A DNA stretch of 64,000 nt, from the NCBI RefSeq assembly GCF_036850765.1, contig NC_089501.1:13182997-13246996 (forward strand), given 5' to 3'. Shown here one piece after another: positions 59,931 through 64,000 of the stretch; the stretch's first letter is position 1; every line of letters starts with the position of its first letter. The stretch comes from Saccopteryx bilineata (lineage: Eukaryota > Chordata > Mammalia > Chiroptera > Emballonuridae). The position numbers and the translations under genes are program-made. The notes beneath the pieces were generated by a model. It was not told the DNA's origin and did not search any database. It was given only the letters and a program-made list of their open reading frames with translations.

Positions 59931-60220
59931 CGGAGTAGGATTTAACAGCAGGCACACTGGAAGCATGCCCTGACATTTGAAGGGCCCCGCAAAACCCCAA
60001 GTTTACACTATTTTCTCATGACACTAAGTTTGGTTTCATATGTGCAATTTTAACATTAATAGTGCATAGTATCTTTTATTTATTTAAAAATATGGTTAAC
60101 ATGTATTTTTATTCTCTCTCTTTCTCTCTCTCTTTCTTTCTCTCTCTCTTTCTCTCTTTTTTAAGAGGCCCAGTAAGTTCTTCTGAAGCCAAGGGCTCAA
60201 CTGACCTTAGTCTGCCTCTG
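59931..60220 (-). mobile_element. Non-autonomous hAT, third family, copy 3 (inversion breakpoint)
   Basis: In reverse complement it begins CAGAGGCAGACTAAGGTCAG and ends 'aaatcctactccg'. Left neighbour GTTACCAC (59923-59930) is the complement of GTGGTAAC, the partner of GTGATAAC beside 45847. A (TCTC)n expansion (60113-60160) lies inside. The right flank ('gccacagcacttc') is MIR-like and shows no matching 8 bp. Confidence 0.88.
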
Positions 60221-60270
60221 GCCACAGCACTTCACTTCTCTGAGTCTCGTTCAGTCATGGTGAAAGTAGA
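60221..60270. mobile_element. MIR-like fragment
   Basis: 'cagcacttcacttctctgag' resembles the MIR 3' part; short and diverged. Confidence 0.4.
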
Positions 60271-60469
60271 CATGAGACAGAAATCATCTTCATGTTCTTC
60301 TCCATTGCTATTGTGTAGAAATGTTTAAATCTTGAAAAACAGGAGGCTTTTGTGAGAAATGACTTTATGACTCATTTACATGCCTTTCTTTGCTTCTTGT
60401 CAGAGATGGTCATCCTTAGTGATATGATCCGTTTTTGTGAACGCACTCCCTTAAAAAAAATTTTTTTTT

Positions 60470-60893
60470 AAAGATATTATTTATTGAGCAACCTCAACAA
60501 TCTAGGCTGATGCTTTATGCACTGTGCCACCAGAGGTCAGGCCCAAAACATACCGTTGAATCTAATCTTCTTGTAGCGTCCTTTGCTCCGTCACATTCCC
60601 GGGATGGCAGATGTGCTCCTTCCAGTCCAAGATCTTGTCTTCCACTAGGCTGAGTGTGACAATTATCACACTGGTATGTTGGTGATTAGTCATATTTTAA
60701 TTATGCACCTTCCTAAAAAATATTTACCTTTTATTTTTACAAAATTATTTCTTGGTTTTAGAAAGAGAGGAAGGAAGTGAGAGAAACAGAAAACTCCTTC
60801 TGCTTCTGTATGTGCCCTGACCGGGGACGGAACCCACAACCTCTGCACATCGGAAGGATGCTCTAACCAAAGGAGCTGTCCATTCAGGGCAAG
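60470..60893 (-). mobile_element. Two old tRNA-SINE fragments
   Basis: 60470-60542 ends 'tgccaccagaggtcaggcc'. 60755-60893 reads 'tgtgccctgaccggggacgg' to 'gctgtccattcagggcaa'. Both are SINE heads in reverse complement, heavily diverged. About 210 bp of unassigned sequence lies between them. Confidence 0.5.
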
Positions 60894-61184
60894 GATGTTT
60901 ATTTTTGAAGAAAAAAATAGGAAATAATGCTTAACTCTTTCATAAAGTCATGTTGTTTCCACAGAGATCTAGTTCCTTAAGATGTTCCCCTAAAACAAAA
61001 GGATCTGGGCTTGCACTAGTCGCAGGGTCGGTACATTTCAAAGCTAAGTGTGAGCCCAGACTTCCTGACTGCAAACTCCACGTGCTTCACCATTCCCCAG
61101 CCCTCCTGGACAGGGCATTTGGCTGTCTTATTCATGAACATTTGTCCTAGACCAAGGTTTAGTAACTTTTCCCTTCTTTGTTAG

Positions 61185-64000
<2,816 letters not shown>

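Overview
This is a stretch of mammalian nuclear genome, almost certainly from a bat. The evidence is intron-split orthologues of human chromosome 6q22 genes embedded in two abundant tRNA-derived SINE families (called SINE-A and SINE-B here) that resemble bat SINEs, young non-autonomous hAT elements with intact 8-bp target-site duplications (TSDs), and bat-type L1s. I cannot fix the bat family; a rhinolophoid or emballonurid is a guess from memory.

Layout. Positions 1-13461 hold the last four coding exons of DSE (dermatan sulfate epimerase, + strand), about 820 codons; the roughly 139 N-terminal codons lie off the left edge. Positions 13462-39460 are the DSE 3' region and an intergenic stretch filled with SINEs, L1 fragments, hAT elements and one full-length, broken L1 (23087-31030, minus). 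Positions 42484-44399 hold CALHM6 (FAM26F/INAM), two exons with an intact 316-codon reading frame and an ISRE-like motif about 155 bp upstream. Position 61185 starts one exon of TRAPPC3L.

The most interesting part is 39.1-60.2 kb. Reading the repeats against each other suggests this history. (1) A tandem duplication of the CALHM6 promoter and first-exon block, whose boundary lies at two same-orientation SINE-B copies (about 39154 and 44606). (2) Insertion of hAT copies. (3) Inversion of the second block, with breakpoints at two oppositely oriented copies of one hAT element (45847-46115 and 59931-60220); the two halves of one 8-bp TSD now lie 14 kb apart on opposite strands. (4) Later insertions into the inverted arm: a solo LTR with 6-bp TSD, a SINE-B, and a 10.5-kb L1 unit that looks like a full-length L1 carrying a 3.7-kb 3' transduction containing degraded endogenous-retrovirus pro-pol sequence. 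The second CALHM6 is a truncated, frameshifted exon-1 pseudogene on the minus strand, and its ISRE copy is damaged.

Functionally the genes are neighbours rather than a pathway. DSE makes iduronic acid in dermatan sulfate in the secretory pathway, CALHM6 is an interferon-responsive large-pore channel family member, and TRAPPC3L is a paralogue of a TRAPP vesicle-tethering subunit. I found no rRNA genes, functional tRNA genes or CRISPR arrays.
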